This document shows, in pieces, positions 35,066-47,365 of a stretch of DNA of 64,000 bases. The stretch spans positions 5,518,001 to 5,582,000 of the forward strand of contig NC_134026.1 of NCBI RefSeq assembly GCF_964204645.1, written 5' to 3'. Numbering within the stretch: the first letter of the stretch is position 1; each line of letters starts with the position of its first letter. The notes beneath the pieces are model-generated. The model did not search any database and was not told the DNA's origin. It saw only the letters and a program-made list of their open reading frames with translations. Made by a program: the position numbers and the translations under genes. The stretch is from Tubulanus polymorphus. Lineage: Eukaryota > Nemertea > Palaeonemertea > Tubulaniformes > Tubulanidae.

Positions 35066-36646
35066 TTCTAAAAACTGCATGATTCAGGCGTCTCTCTGTT
35101 GCTCTCTGTACAAGTATTAATTATTTTCTGTCTCAAGGATTTGATGTTTTCAATATTTATACGTACAGCGTGTCATACTGCAAAAAGTGCTCCCACGATT
35201 TTCGCCATATATCTGAACGACGGCTCTTTGGAACAATTTGAGAAATATGCCGTGTTTCCAGAGAAACTGCTGCAAATCTGAACGTTTCACTTCTTCGAAT
35301 ATTTGCAAGATATAGTGATTCCATTTATTACAGAAGACTGCTCCCATCTCAATACTTGACTCATGGCTAGTATTGATAGAAATATTCCTGTTTTCTATGA
35401 TGAAATTATGTATATTTGTTGCCACATTCACCTCATCGGAATTTTTACAGCTTCGAATAGCGTGTAATTAATATATGGATAATTAAAGAGAGCGTTTTGT
35501 TTGAAACGGTTTCTGATATAGTAGATAGCTGATACATACTTCCTCTAATCAAAATTATCGTCATTTAAATGAAGACGTGAAATGTACGAATGCAGTATTC
35601 GGAAAAATATATAGTCATATCATAGTCCAACACGCAGAACAAGTAGAGATACTGGCTGTAGTAGAGACATAGATGTATCCCACTGAACTGGTAGTATTTA
35701 ACCAGATACAGTCACGGAGTAAAATGTGTAAATAGTGGTAACTGTAGATTAGGAATATGATTATTACTAGTCAGATATATCCGATCCCTTTTGATTGACG
35801 GTCGATTTTCTATGGAGCTGTGAATATGTTAAAAACCATGACTCGATTGTTCACCGCAGTATAGTTTTATGCTTAGCCTTGTCAATTAGGTAACGAAACA
35901 CTTGTTGTTAAACATTTACGAAAGAATCTTCTTATTCTTGAATTAGATTTTAGTTCACGTTCAAAAAGTTACTTCACTGAGGTCTGATTTAGTTGAGTTA
36001 ACACGTCGAAGCTGTGCTCGAAAAAAAACTGACTTAAAAGCATTTTACTGTAATTGTAATTGAGCGCCAAATTTTTTAGTCGTGATTTGTGCCGACTATT
36101 TATCTGAAGGTCTACTGTAAGTAAAAAGTATTAAGATTGTGAATAATTATCATATTTGATTATCATTAGAGATCATTAATCATTCGAATAGATTTATAGA
36201 TACGGTTATTGTGAGAATTTGTTTGATTCGACGCCTCTGTGAGGCCGTTTACATGAAAATATATATATTTATATCTTTATTATGAAGCCTTTGCTGGTTC
36301 AAAGGACACATATTTTATATCGAAAGAATATTTAAGATGTTTCGTTTGTTACTGATTGTAAGATGTCAGTCAATGTTGTGTGTTGTATAAAGACAGTAGT
36401 GTGTGTAGATACGTGGGGAGTAGAGATAGATCAACGGCCAATACTTAAAACTATATTGAGAAGTCCTGGCACTTTTGAAGCACATTCCATACAGCCAAAC
36501 GAAATACTGCTCTTTTAATTTAACAGAAGTTTTAAGTGTTTCAGTGATGAATTAAGTTTAAGATTCGTGTTGTTGAACGTCGATTAGAAAATTCACTGAA
36601 AAAAACCGAAATTTTTTTTAGATATATGTATTATGACTTCATCATG

Positions 36647-36652
36647 AATAAA
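36647..36652 (+). terminator. Candidate poly(A) signal of STIL
   Basis: AATAAA about 1.58 kb after the STIL stop, preceded by unique AT-rich sequence that would be a long 3' UTR. Confidence 0.45.
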
Positions 36653-36848
36653 GTTGCAGGTAGTAATTATTTCTTTTTGTTAATTCCGCTGAGACTGGTA
36701 TTGACCATCCTTTCAATCATCATAAACATATCCAGGAATTTTTTCCATACCTAGGACTTAGATTTTTTTCTACCTGTTCGTTGGTGAAAATCTATAATCT
36801 GAGCTAAATCATGCTGGAGATAGTGTCTTTCTTATTATGCAGTCAACA

Positions 36849-36935
36849 GGATCCCTAGAAGGTGAAGATCACGATAACCATGATCCCTAGGTGAAAATCG
36901 TGATAACCATGATCCCTAGAAGGTGAAGATCACGA
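36849..36935. repeat. Short tandem repeat, about 2.7 units of 30-33 bp
   Basis: GATCCCTAGAAGGTGAAGAT, ACGATAACCATGATCCCTAG and close variants alternate three times. Confidence 0.75.
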
Positions 36936-37118
36936 GACCTTCAGATATTCACAATGGCATCCTCGCTTGCCAGGGGTCCGGTATCGCCCCGAACTCGCTT
37001 CCACCAGCAATATGATCAGGAAACAGCTTTAGCGTAGTGGGTTCCAATCCCTTGATAGGTGATGTCAATGTCTGAATATGAGGTAGTGGTAGTCCATTTA
37101 TTAATTTTCAATTAATAA

Positions 37119-37215
37119 GGGATAATTCATTTATTACGTACGCATGAAATTTGACTACAGTATGCAATTGCACTTACCCCTCCCCTAATGCGTACGTAAT
37201 AAATGAATGATCCCT
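37119..37215. mobile_element. PIF/Harbinger-like MITE with TAA target duplication
   Basis: A 97-base element: GGGATAATTCATTTATTACG at the left, CGTAATAAATGAATGATCCC at the right, and TAA on each side. The ends match those of 12606-13158. Confidence 0.75.
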
Positions 37216-39079
37216 AACCGAAATGGGGTCCAAACTACGCAGCTAAATGGAGCCGTGATGATAGAAATCTTGAAGAATGGAGGCCAATTGATACTTGTAT
37301 AAGACCATCTCGTGTATTAATCACTCAAGCTTCCTATACATCATAGCAAGCCTCCACTGACCAGTTAAACTCTGCACAGAAAGTCATAACTCATTAAGCT
37401 TAAGCACCTCAATTCGATAAGTAAAATAATACTAAACAGACTGTAAAACAGTAGTAGAGAAACAAATGATTTTAAATAATATGTCAAGATCTATTTTATT
37501 TACATACAAAACAATCAAACCCTTACATTTATGTAGCACATATCGATTGGTATTACAGATATGTAATTGGATCTTTTATGAACATAAAAAGTGGAAGTTC
37601 AATAACCCACATCAGAAATCACCCCGAAAAAATGGAATGACAAAACTGCATAAACTGAAGGAAAGTAAAATAAGACTGCCATATTGTGTATTGAATAGTG
37701 TACAACAAAATCATATCCAGAGTTGACAGTTCAAATCAAAAAGTTATTCATGTGACATGATACATCTATGCTTGGAATAATGACAGCGTTTATGCTATAT
37801 AAGATCTACACATCATAATCCTCATTTCAGGTCCCCCAGAAACATATATGCGCAAAAAAACACAAACATCAAGTGTTGACAAAGTACACGCGTTGTTTAC
37901 AAATTAGTGATTGGACGCAAGGCTTTCTCTCATTCATTCTCTCATTAACCAAAATCAAGAAGAAATTAATATGAAGTATAATATTCATTCTCCGATGTAC
38001 ACCGAGATTCCAAACTGATTTAGCTGAGTTCATATAGTTAACATAAGGTTCTTTCTGATCCATGTCCGAGCCGGCCTGAGAAGAATGCAGGTTTTTGGCT
38101 TGGGATTTTAAATGATTTGGTTTCGTCACAAGCCACTTATCATTAGTTTGTGTGATTGTTACACTGTAGCTAACGTTCAGTTAAGCGAGTTGAAAGAAAT
38201 CACTAATCTTTCAGATGATAATAATAAGTACCAGGTAATTAATTCAGCTTCAATTTGAATCACTCTAAAAACTATCAAACACTTTAAAACTAAATCTTTA
38301 TCAACTATTTAACAAAGACGAATTTGACATCAAAAAGTAGGGGTCAAGTAGGTTAACTGAAAATAAGAGTATTTGAATTTTCACTTTCTATTTTCGAATA
38401 ACAGCAGATGGGTCTCCAAATCCAAGCTGTATATAGAAGGAGCTTTGTATCGGATGAATTTGTCATAGAAAAAAAAAGCCAAATATCATCATTACAAAAT
38501 GATTAATACTTAATATTAATAAGAACCAACTGCCAAATCCACTAGTACGTCGTATTGTTGAATCCCTGATGATCGAGAACTTTTTCGTAAAATTCAAATA
38601 ATCAACAACAGACAGAAAAATTTCATGAAACTTAACGCAGAAACAATATCTAAACCTATTCACTTAATATTTTTTTCTCTTATAGCCATGTGTGTATGGA
38701 TTGAAGTACCGTGTAAAAGATTCGATGAGATTTGTCGAAGGCACCATCATGTGTTTGGAGAGGGCCAAACACGAAATATTGAAGCATTTGAACAGCTCAT
38801 GCCATATCATATTTAATTAAATTTTAGCAGCGAAAAGCAGAAAATACTCGAGCAGCTACTTAGATAAATTTCAGTCAATAAAAGAGAAAATTACTCTAAA
38901 ATACAAAATATTGATTATCTATTATAATAGATTGTAAAATTATTTGCATGCTCATTCGACAAAAACTTATGAGGAATAATAATAATATTGATAATTAATT
39001 TTTCACCTATAATTAGGAGATTTCATATCAGGCAGCGAGAATAATGATAAAAACTCGTCGAATAGGTTTTCGTAAAGTC

Positions 39080-39115
39080 GAATGCTGTAAGTAAACGACT
39101 TTACTTACAGCATTC
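39080..39115. repeat. Perfect 16-bp stem hairpin with CGAC loop
   Basis: GAATGCTGTAAGTAAA, then CGAC, then TTTACTTACAGCATTC. It is isolated in AT-rich sequence. Confidence 0.8.
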
Positions 39116-40614
39116 TTTCTGAGAAATATACACAAGGACAGTACTTAAGAAAACGTGTGAGGAAACATTTATTCACCGAGTACTACACAAACCTGTCACA
39201 TGTGTATTTCTAACTCGGAGCAAAATTTTCCAATCATAGCAAAAAACAGAACCTCAAAGAACTATACATATATATGCAAAATATTAATAATCTCTGTGTG
39301 AAGTGCAGGTCATCCGTTCATTACATATCGGGCAAACTGTTCATTTGCCCATACTTCAAGCATTCCTGCATGTTACAAATAGACAATCCTTCTTAGTGAA
39401 TTTAGCTTCATCAAAGGCCCGAGACTTCACTAGGCCAGTCAGATATAAATCGAAATTGTGCACTACCACAGTATCATCTATTCACTTCATATCCTTAAAC
39501 CTTTGTACAAATGCGCATCGCTAATACACTATTTCAGACTGACCTCTCTTTCAGGCCTTACACAATATGATACATCTACGATGTCAATTACACGCGCACA
39601 CGCATACACACATAGCCATGCGATTATTAAGACTATTTAATTGATATTCATTTTGTCATTCAGCTTTTTCAAAATGCCCTTTTAACCTATTCTGTGTACT
39701 AAAATAATGATTCTTTCTTGAATACCAGACTGTATTGTATATGCTTGTAGATGTACAATAAAGGTGTGAGAGTTGGAGCATTTTACCGAAGATGGCGACA
39801 CTGTTGTATCGTGTTCATTTATCTGGTATTAGAGGTGGGTTAGACTTGTCTCGTATTCAAGAGCTACACCGCAAGATGCATTGCATCATACTTCCATGAT
39901 TGCTTAACACAAAACTACCAGCGTCAAAAGATAGCGTTTAGTAACCTAGTCTTTTTGGACCATGGATAGATTATCTATTAATTCTTACATTCACGACAAA
40001 GGTCGACACCAATATCATTCACTAACAATGAAATACAGTTAATACAATATCCTGGGGATACACAGGAAATACAATAAGACCCTCAGTCTTAGACGCAAAC
40101 TCACGCTCTTAAATCGAGGCTACTTAAAACCTGATATTTATGATTTCGTGCCTATAAACTATGATACAAGTGTTACTTCGTAACGATACAACCGCATTAA
40201 CAAACGCAATGTACATATAAACTAACATCCACACCCACAAACAAACATTCCCAATGTTTCCAATTAAATCTATATTCAATGCTTGGCACGATTAACACTG
40301 GTCGACAGCGCGACGAAAACTCACCGCCATCATCGTTTCAATCAATCATTCGTTATTAAAGCCTAATCATTTCACGTTCGCTCGATTCAAGCATTTACCT
40401 CGAGAAGCAGTAACAAAATCATCATCAAACAGATTTCTATTTACACACGCACACCCACCCAGGACAGCATACAGGCCGTACTCCTCCCTACCCGTGTGAT
40501 CGAGAGAGGGGGTAGAGACAGTACGAGCCTCGTTATTTTAACCTAACTGATGAGAACACGAACTTCGGAACCCGCAACACGGGGAGAGACACACACGCAA
40601 GATTTCAATCGAGT

Positions 40615-43600
40615 CTAATCATCTATTATCACATAGGGCAGAATTGGTAAAATGTCGTCATTGAACGTATTCCGAGAGAGCGTTTCGTGCCAGCTGTGCC
40701 AGTCGCCGGCGCTGTCGTAACAACCATTTATACCCGGTAACTTATCCTCGTGCATCTTACTGACGTCGTCGTCGGTGCCGCTGTAACGCGGCGGTTCGGC
40801 GGCGTCGCAAGCCGACGGATTGTCGTCCTCGTCCCAGTTTATGTCGTAATTCACCGGCGGTAACAACGAATACGGATCCACCTCGTCTCGCTTGACAGAC
40901 AGCGGCGCCGTCGTCACAGGCGCGACCGAGTTTTCGTGCGAGTCGACGCTTTGCGCGTCGGCGTTTTTGGCGTAGTTGAAATCGCTGCTACTCTTACTGT
41001 CAGCAGACTGATTGTTCGGAAAGAAATCGAGTTGACTTTGAGAATCGGCGTCAAATGCAGAAGAATCACAGATTGTCGTCTCCGGTTTAAACAATGGCAA
41101 AGGACTAGGTAAATTCGGATCACTATTTTGATTGGGCGCGAACGACGTTTGCAGGAACTTCTCGACGAGTTCGGTTTTCGTTTGTCGCAGCGTGATGTGC
41201 GTAGCGTCGGGCGGCGCTAGGTCGCAGAATGACTGGCGTTTACGATGCGGACGCGGCTTCGCGCCGGCCGGCACGATCGACGGATTCAGCTCGTCCAACT
41301 CTTTCTCGATTTGATTGGTCGCTATACGAGTGACGGTCGCTGCCGAGACGTTCGAACTGGAACTCTTCGCCTGAAGTTCGGCGATCAACTGCGCCGTAGT
41401 CTTTACTTTCGGCGTGCGAGTCGGCAAACTGCCAGCCATCGACGCTGCCGCCGTTTTGGAAACGTCAGAATCTGGTGGACGAATCGGCGTGACGGGAGTG
41501 CTCGTTAACGCGCGCGATTTTTTCCCGCCCGTCGGAAATTTCGGAGTCGAAGTCTTATTAAGTGATGACAATGCCGGTGAACTGTACGAGTGAACTAATC
41601 GTCCCTCGAGCGTTTTACTGTGTAGTTCGGTCGTGATCGCGCCGTTCGGAATTTCTTTCGCTTTATCGAACAACGAATCGAGTTCGTTCTCGTTTTTCGA
41701 ACGTTTCTCGGGGAGGATTTCGACGGCGCCCGACTCGTCTTTCCTGCGACGTTTATTCGCAGCATTTGTGACACTTAGATTTTGTGTGTCGCCATTTCCC
41801 TGACAGTTCAGTTTACTCAGGGCCGGCGACTGCGGTTTTTCTATCACATTCTTCAAACGGGAAGATACGTCGCTACTTGGTACGACGGCAGGACTCAGCG
41901 GCGGTTTCGATTTCAAATTCGCTTTATTAAACAACGATTTATTGCCTACGGAACCGGCAAACGTCGGCCCATTCGCAGGATTTAATACCGGTGATATACT
42001 AGACTTGCTACTAGGCGTCGCTGGTCCACTACCGGGAGTAACCGGTTTACCACTTACCGCCGGCGTAACCGGTCTACTCGCGGGAGTAACCGATTTACTA
42101 CTAACGGCAGGGGTTATCGGCCTACTCGCCGGAGTAAGCGGTCGACCCGTTGATAACGCGGGGCTAACAGTGTTTATTTTCACGGTACGTGGAGAATCAA
42201 CGGCAGGTTTATTTTGAGACAATCTTTCTCCGTTAACGTGGCTCGGTTCCGGACCGGACGTGATCAGCTTTTGCCAGTTGCGGACCAACTTTTTCGCTCG
42301 TTTAGCGAGTTCGTCATTGCTTGTTTTCTTACGTAATTCATTGACATATTTCCCCAGTCGAGTTGTCTACAAAATAACGAATCACATACGTAAACCGGAA
42401 GAGTTTACATTTACGGTACCAGGCCACTGGCAATCACAGATACCCAGGATACATTTCCGCAGCTGACAGTTTAAAAGAGTTGAAATGGGTTCATTTCGAT
42501 TTCCAATAGACTAAATTATTTAGAATGATCTAAATTTGGGGGTAAAATACAGGCCCTGAAATAAACCTCTAAATTCAACAATGCGTGTGCGAATGAATAC
42601 ACACTCTTGATTTGGCCTGTTACAGGTACGGGCCAATTAAACGTGGTCTAACTAATGGTAGTGTGAACACTGCTTGGTATGTTTTAACACAAAGAGAAAT
42701 ATGGGCTGGATCCTGATACGTACCTCAAGAGCTTCTTTCGTAATAGGGTACTTTTCCAGCAATGAAACGACTTCCAACACTGCAACCATGTCCACAACCT
42801 AGAAATTTTACAACAATTCGTAGTAGAATGAAAGATTTAGCGGGCGCCTACAAGTATGAGTTAATAATTATAGGCACAAATCGAAAATAACCAATTGTGA
42901 AACTAACACACAATCTAGTAGTTTTAAATAATTTACAAGATAAATCGTGACAAAATTTGACAACAGTAAAATGTAAATATTTTCAAGTCTGCAAAATATT
43001 GGCACAATAATTTCAAAATCTTAACAAACCATCCAAAATAATGGCCAAGGCTTCTTGATTGTTCAAGGTTAATAAAAAAGCAGTAGAAATAAGATACTTT
43101 TCTATTGCTTCCTGATCATATTCTAAATTCTTAACATCATGTACCAAACTGAATAAGACTATAGTTTATTACAATCCTTCATAAACCTAGTGAATGAATA
43201 TCTAGATCTAGTCTATTTTTGATTATCAAGCAAGTCAGGAAATTAGTGTAAAATAATTACAGGTTTGGTCATATGATTGGATAATCATTAGCTAGTAACT
43301 ACAATGAATAAGAATGTTTAACCCATTTAACAAAAAATTATCTCATGTGGACCTAATGTACCGGTACATCCTTCTTGGTTTTACCTAAAACTAAAAAATT
43401 AATATCATCAAGTTCATAAATAAATATCGACAAATGAAGATTTGTCAAAAGAATAGCTGGACATTAAAGTTCAGATGATTTTAAATTATTAACTATGTTG
43501 GTACTATGAAAAATTTACATCACTCTCATAGTCTGTGCTATTATTGCAATTTTCATCATTCATCCATATTATTTAAAGATATTCTACCTCTCTCATGACC

Positions 43601-44140
43601 TAAAACCCTTTAATCTAAAATAATAAATAAAAAATATGAACATCAACAAAAACAGTTGCAAAAAGGGGTCAATTTAAGCTAAACGTGAATTTCAATTTAA
43701 TATCAGCTGATTTTCGAGCTCTCAATGAAATGGCCTCACTACGTCGCGCTGCTCGATTCTGCGCACTGTGTACCGCTGCACTCTTTTGCACGGCGACTAC
43801 CGACGCGATAAGAGCAAATTACACCAGTTTACCGAGCCGAAAAACTACCCTTCAAAATGCTAGGTACGTGAATTTTCGATCAGAAATCGTAGCCAGGCAC
43901 ATTAATCTGAACACTCGACGCGTTTTCGGCGACGATCCGCGCCGGCAAAGGCCCGAAATTCGACGGCGAACGGGAGCGCGCCGTGGACGCTGTCGAACGA
44001 AACCGCGCTCGGTGAACACATCGTTTCAATAAGCGAAATACGGCCATAAACGCGGGTGTCAGCCACCCCAGGCTTACATTATTATCTTTATCTAAGGCGT
44101 TCAGAAGTCTGTCTTTAATCTCGGGTGGAGAAAACTGCAT
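40615..44140 (-). CDS. MED26: Mediator complex subunit 26
   Basis: Three exons in coding order: 44140-44078, 42798-42724, 42366-40615, joining in frame to 629 residues (human about 600). MED26 links Mediator to TFIID and to super-elongation-complex factors in the nucleus. The N-terminal TFIIS/LW-type domain (about residues 1-86) spans all three exons: EIKDRLLNALDKDNN, then MVAVLEVVSLLEKYPITKEAL, then TRLGKYVNELRKKTSNDELA and KLVRNWQKLI. The middle is low complexity, with imperfect TPA-rich repeats (SRPITPAVS, SRPVTPAVS, GKPVTP) and a basic KRRRKDE patch. The C-terminal end, with GINGCYDSAGDW, LSRN and ILPYV, matches the conserved MED26 tail. Both introns are GT-AG and phase 0. The gene is head-to-head with RBM17, with 795 bases between the two start codons. 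Confidence 0.95.
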
Positions 44141-44935
44141 CTAGGCCGCAAAAAAGCTTGCAAACGATGGAGTTTTGCGAGCCGAATTGGCGAGGCTCAG
44201 TCTCCAATGGCGGACATCGGTGCTCTGAGCAGTGCGATCGGCGCGCTGTATTCTGGGTAAAACCAATCAACTCGCGTGTTGTATTCTGGGTAGAAAACCA
44301 ATTAACTGTTGCATTCTGGGTAGATCGGTGATCATTGCCCACGACGGGTCTCTCGGGCAATTTAGATTCTCCACCCACTGTGTAGATGTGTTGAATCCAG
44401 ATGGGAAGTTTCTAAAATCAGGTATATTTTCCTGTGTCCACCAATATCACAACAGTCAACAGCAGCACTGAAGAAGTCCAAATGAAATTCAACGTTAATC
44501 AAATTTATAAATTAAGGCCAAAAGTTAAACCATCTCTTCTTCTTGTTTCTCAAACGAATACAATCGAACTCAACTTATCAGTTTATTTCTATAACTGCTG
44601 GTTCTGTCATTGTCATTGTATGCTTGATCATTAAAAAAAATGTAATATCCGTAGATAGCTGACTGGGTCAGCAGAAACGAGATATCAATTTTAATTTAGC
44701 CTTACATTTCATCGTGACATTGTTGCAAATATCAACAAAGATGATGATAATTGCCAGTCATTTTGTAAAAGTTGATCTTACTTGTTGTAATCTGTGAATA
44801 TGGATACTATCATAATTATATATATATATATATTATTATAATCATTGTAATTCTATTATCTATTCGCTTTCATTTTTTAGGGTAGATCAACTGAACGGAA
44901 ACTTTTCAAGAATCTTCTGAATTAAATAATCGATC
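44141..44935. promoter_or_regulatory. Divergent promoter region of MED26 and RBM17
   Basis: Three copies of TATTCTGGGTA or CATTCTGGGTA (44248-44259, 44281-44292, 44311-44322) form a 30-33 base tandem array. CCAAT boxes follow the first two copies (44263-44267 and 44298-44302). A likely RBM17 5' UTR intron runs from a donor at 44422 (ATCAG|GTATAT) to an acceptor at 44880 (ATTTTTTAG). The remainder is AT-rich. Confidence 0.6.
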
Positions 44936-46267
44936 ATGTCGTTGTACGACGATTTGGACAATTCTCCGATCTCTAAAGACAGTAAATCCGATGTTTCCGG
45001 CTGGTCATCCGGATTTAAACTCCTGCAATCGCAGCTACAGGCGAAAAAAGCGTCGCTGTTACAAACTAAAAGGCAGCGGCAAAATACGTTGGCGCCTGTT
45101 GTCGATTTAAAACGAAATTCCAGCGACGAATTGCATTTCAACCAGTTAACCGGTAAATTAGAGCGTGTATCCGAGTCGGCCGTATCGCCGAGTATAGCGC
45201 CACCTTTTATCTCGATCGAACCGCATTCGCGATTCGCCGGCGTCGACGACGAGTACAATCCGTCGTATCCGAACGAATACGACGAATTCGTGAAAAAACG
45301 TCGCGAGCAACGACAGCGAGAACGCGACAACGATCGTCGGAACCGCGGCGCCGATCGCGGCGGCGACGACGATCGCGATCGTTCGGGCGGCCGGCGACAG
45401 AGCGGCGGTCACGGCGGTCGAAATAACACGAACAATCGCAACTCGCAGTCGCAGCGGCGCGGTCGCGACAACAACAGACGCAGAGACGACGACGACAACG
45501 AGAGCGAATTCGAAAAACGTCGTCGAATGAGGGAAGACGACGACGCCGATTACGAGAAACCGAGGCGACCGGTCGGCGGTGGCGCCGCCATCGCGCCGCC
45601 GAAATCGTTAATGGAAGACGACGACGACGACGTTGGTAGCGATTCGGGAAATGACATGAACGCCGTTCCGCCGCCATATTCCGACGAGAAGAAACCGCCG
45701 GCGGGAATGAGTATGGGTCTGGCCGGTTCTGTAGCGTCAAAAATCATGGCCAAGTACGGATACAAAGAAGGGCAGGGCCTCGGTAAGAAAGAGCAGGGTA
45801 TGAGCACGGCGTTGATGGTCGAGAAAACGAGTAAACGCGGCGGTAAAATCATCCACGAAAAAGACATCGCGAAATACACGTTCGAAGATCCGTTTAAGAT
45901 TCCGACGATGGATCCAACGGCCGCGATGCCGCGCGCGTCCGTTGCCACTACGGACTTGTTGCGTAATCCGTCGAAGGTGATCTTGCTGCGAAATATGGTC
46001 GGGCCCGGCGAGGTCGACGACGACTTGGAACCGGAAACGGCCGACGAATGCACGAAATACGGTAAAGTGATTAAGTGCGTGATATTCGAAATGCCGGACG
46101 TCGAAGAGGACGAAGCCGTGAGAATATTCGTCGAGTTCGAACGGCAGGAATCGGCGATTAAAGCCGTCGTCGATTTAAACGGACGATATTTCGGCGGACG
46201 AATCGTTAAAGCCGGATTCTTTAATATCGATAAATTCAGACGTTTGGATCTTGGAGGAGATCTGTAA
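44936..46267 (+). CDS. RBM17: Splicing factor 45 (RBM17)
   Basis: One uninterrupted frame of 443 residues (human 401). RBM17/SPF45 is a nuclear alternative-splicing factor that binds SF3B1, SF1 and U2AF65 ligand motifs. The N-terminus MSLYDDL with FKLLQSQLQ and LAPVVDLKR is diagnostic. An Arg/Asp-rich low-complexity part (about 115-200) is longer than in human. A conserved GGAAIAPPKSL block precedes the G-patch (about 265-305: KIMAKYGYKEGQGLGK). The C-terminal U2AF-homology RRM (about 345-440) has VILLRNMVGPGEVDDDLE, CVIFE, AVRIFVEFE and the ligand-binding RYF of LNGRYFGGR. The ATG at 44936 matches the family start and follows a probable 5' UTR acceptor. The coding part has no introns, whereas vertebrate RBM17 has many. 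The stop is at 46265-46267. Confidence 0.96.
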   Translation: MSLYDDLDNSPISKDSKSDVSGWSSGFKLLQSQLQAKKASLLQTKRQRQNTLAPVVDLKRNSSDELHFNQLTGKLERVSESAVSPSIAPPFISIEPHSRFAGVDDEYNPSYPNEYDEFVKKRREQRQRERDNDRRNRGADRGGDDDRDRSGGRRQSGGHGGRNNTNNRNSQSQRRGRDNNRRRDDDDNESEFEKRRRMREDDDADYEKPRRPVGGGAAIAPPKSLMEDDDDDVGSDSGNDMNAVPPPYSDEKKPPAGMSMGLAGSVASKIMAKYGYKEGQGLGKKEQGMSTALMVEKTSKRGGKIIHEKDIAKYTFEDPFKIPTMDPTAAMPRASVATTDLLRNPSKVILLRNMVGPGEVDDDLEPETADECTKYGKVIKCVIFEMPDVEEDEAVRIFVEFERQESAIKAVVDLNGRYFGGRIVKAGFFNIDKFRRLDLGGDL

Positions 46268-46297
46268 AAACTGCTCAGTGAATGTATTAATATGTAT

Positions 46298-46469
46298 TAC
46301 AGTAGAACTCACTCAATTCGGACGGCGAGGAACTGGCCAGATTTCTTCGAATTAAGTTAAATCCGAATTATTAATAAGAGTTTACGTGGTTCCAGGTTAA
46401 ATGGACCAAATATTTCATCTAAATTTAATGAAAATCACGATTGAAAAATCTGAATTAAGCGATTTCTAA
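46298..46469. mobile_element. pogo/Tc1-like MITE, copy 2, in RBM17 3' UTR
   Basis: TACAGTAGAACTCACTCAAT at the left, a shared interior (AAATCCGAATTATTAATAAG, then TTACGTGGTTCCAGGTTAAA), and a degraded right end around GAATTAAGCGATTTCTA. It starts 31 bases after the stop codon. Confidence 0.6.
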
Positions 46470-46558
46470 ATTGTGATACAGTTTATATTCCTAATTAGTA
46501 CAAATAATGTTTAACATATTGTATATTTTGTAAAAAAAAATGTTCAAAAGTAGTTTGA

Positions 46559-46564
46559 AATAAA
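46559..46564 (+). terminator. Candidate poly(A) signal of RBM17
   Basis: AATAAA about 290 bases after the RBM17 stop. Confidence 0.55.
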
Positions 46565-47365
46565 AAGACACTTGTTCATTTTTAAGTGAAACTTTTTGTT
46601 TTTCGTGAATCATTCTTTTAGGTCATCAATCTCCATTTGCAGGAATGACGAATTTATGAACAGGTTTTATTCGAAACGTCCTCATCTGTATAAGGGAACC
46701 AGTGTTAATTGTTATCACAAGACTTAATGTGAATTTATGGAAGATAAATGATTTTGAGAGTTATGCAGTGTGGCAGATTTATTTTTGCTTTTGCAGACGG
46801 TTAAGATGCAAAGACAATATCGGTCGTAACGTAACAAAAAAAGTATTGTTTGATCTGAGACATTCGGGATTCGAACCTGCTGCTTGAATCATTATCAATG
46901 AACATAAGCCAAATAACGCTTCAATAGAAAATGTCATAAAAATGTCAAAATTAGCGTTCTTTATGTCTCCATTAGGCTGTTTATCCTAATAGCAACAAAA
47001 ATCAGATTATCCAAAAGCAAGGAGAATCATAAAATTGTAAGAATACGTTTGTCTCCCGCTTCATAATGAACCAGAATTTCTGAGAACGACGTTTATGTGT
47101 TAAAAGTTTTCATTCAAGTCCAATTTAAATTTTGTAACGAGAATATATTGACCAAATCGAAAAACGATATTCAATCATCGTGTAGACGTAGTAGACCACT
47201 GTAAAATTACTGTGGCACTTAATAAAAAGGAAACAAATAAAAAGAACTGTTCGGTAGAGTTTTGTTGATACTGGATTCAACTGGTTTTGCCTTCGATATG
47301 TACATACTACAACAATCTGTCAATGCTTAGAAATATCTTTTTTTGCAGAGAGCTGGTCGTAACAA
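46565..47365. other. Intergenic with probable promoter and 5' UTR of the next gene
   Basis: A splice acceptor (TTTTTTTGCAG) ends at 47348, 17 bases before the ATG, so the next gene has at least one upstream non-coding exon in this stretch or further left. I could not place it. Nothing else was recognised. Confidence 0.4.

Larger units (their letters stand above)
35066..40614. other. Region between convergent STIL and MED26
   Basis: No coding exon recognised on either strand. The left part is probably STIL 3' UTR and the right part, especially 39.8-40.6 kb, probably MED26 3' UTR. It also holds a short tandem repeat (36849-36935), a TIR element (37119-37215) and a perfect hairpin (39080-39115). 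Several open frames of 60-90 codons have biased, AT-driven composition and no support. Confidence 0.5.

Noticed and set aside
41245-42217. Plus-strand open frames opposite MED26 exon 3
   Set aside because: Shadows of the minus-strand coding sequence; no splice sites or family match.
46840-46890. tRNA-like B box (GGTTCGAATCC on the minus strand)
   Set aside because: The flanking bases do not form a T-arm stem, acceptor stem or cloverleaf. At most a degraded tRNA-derived SINE.
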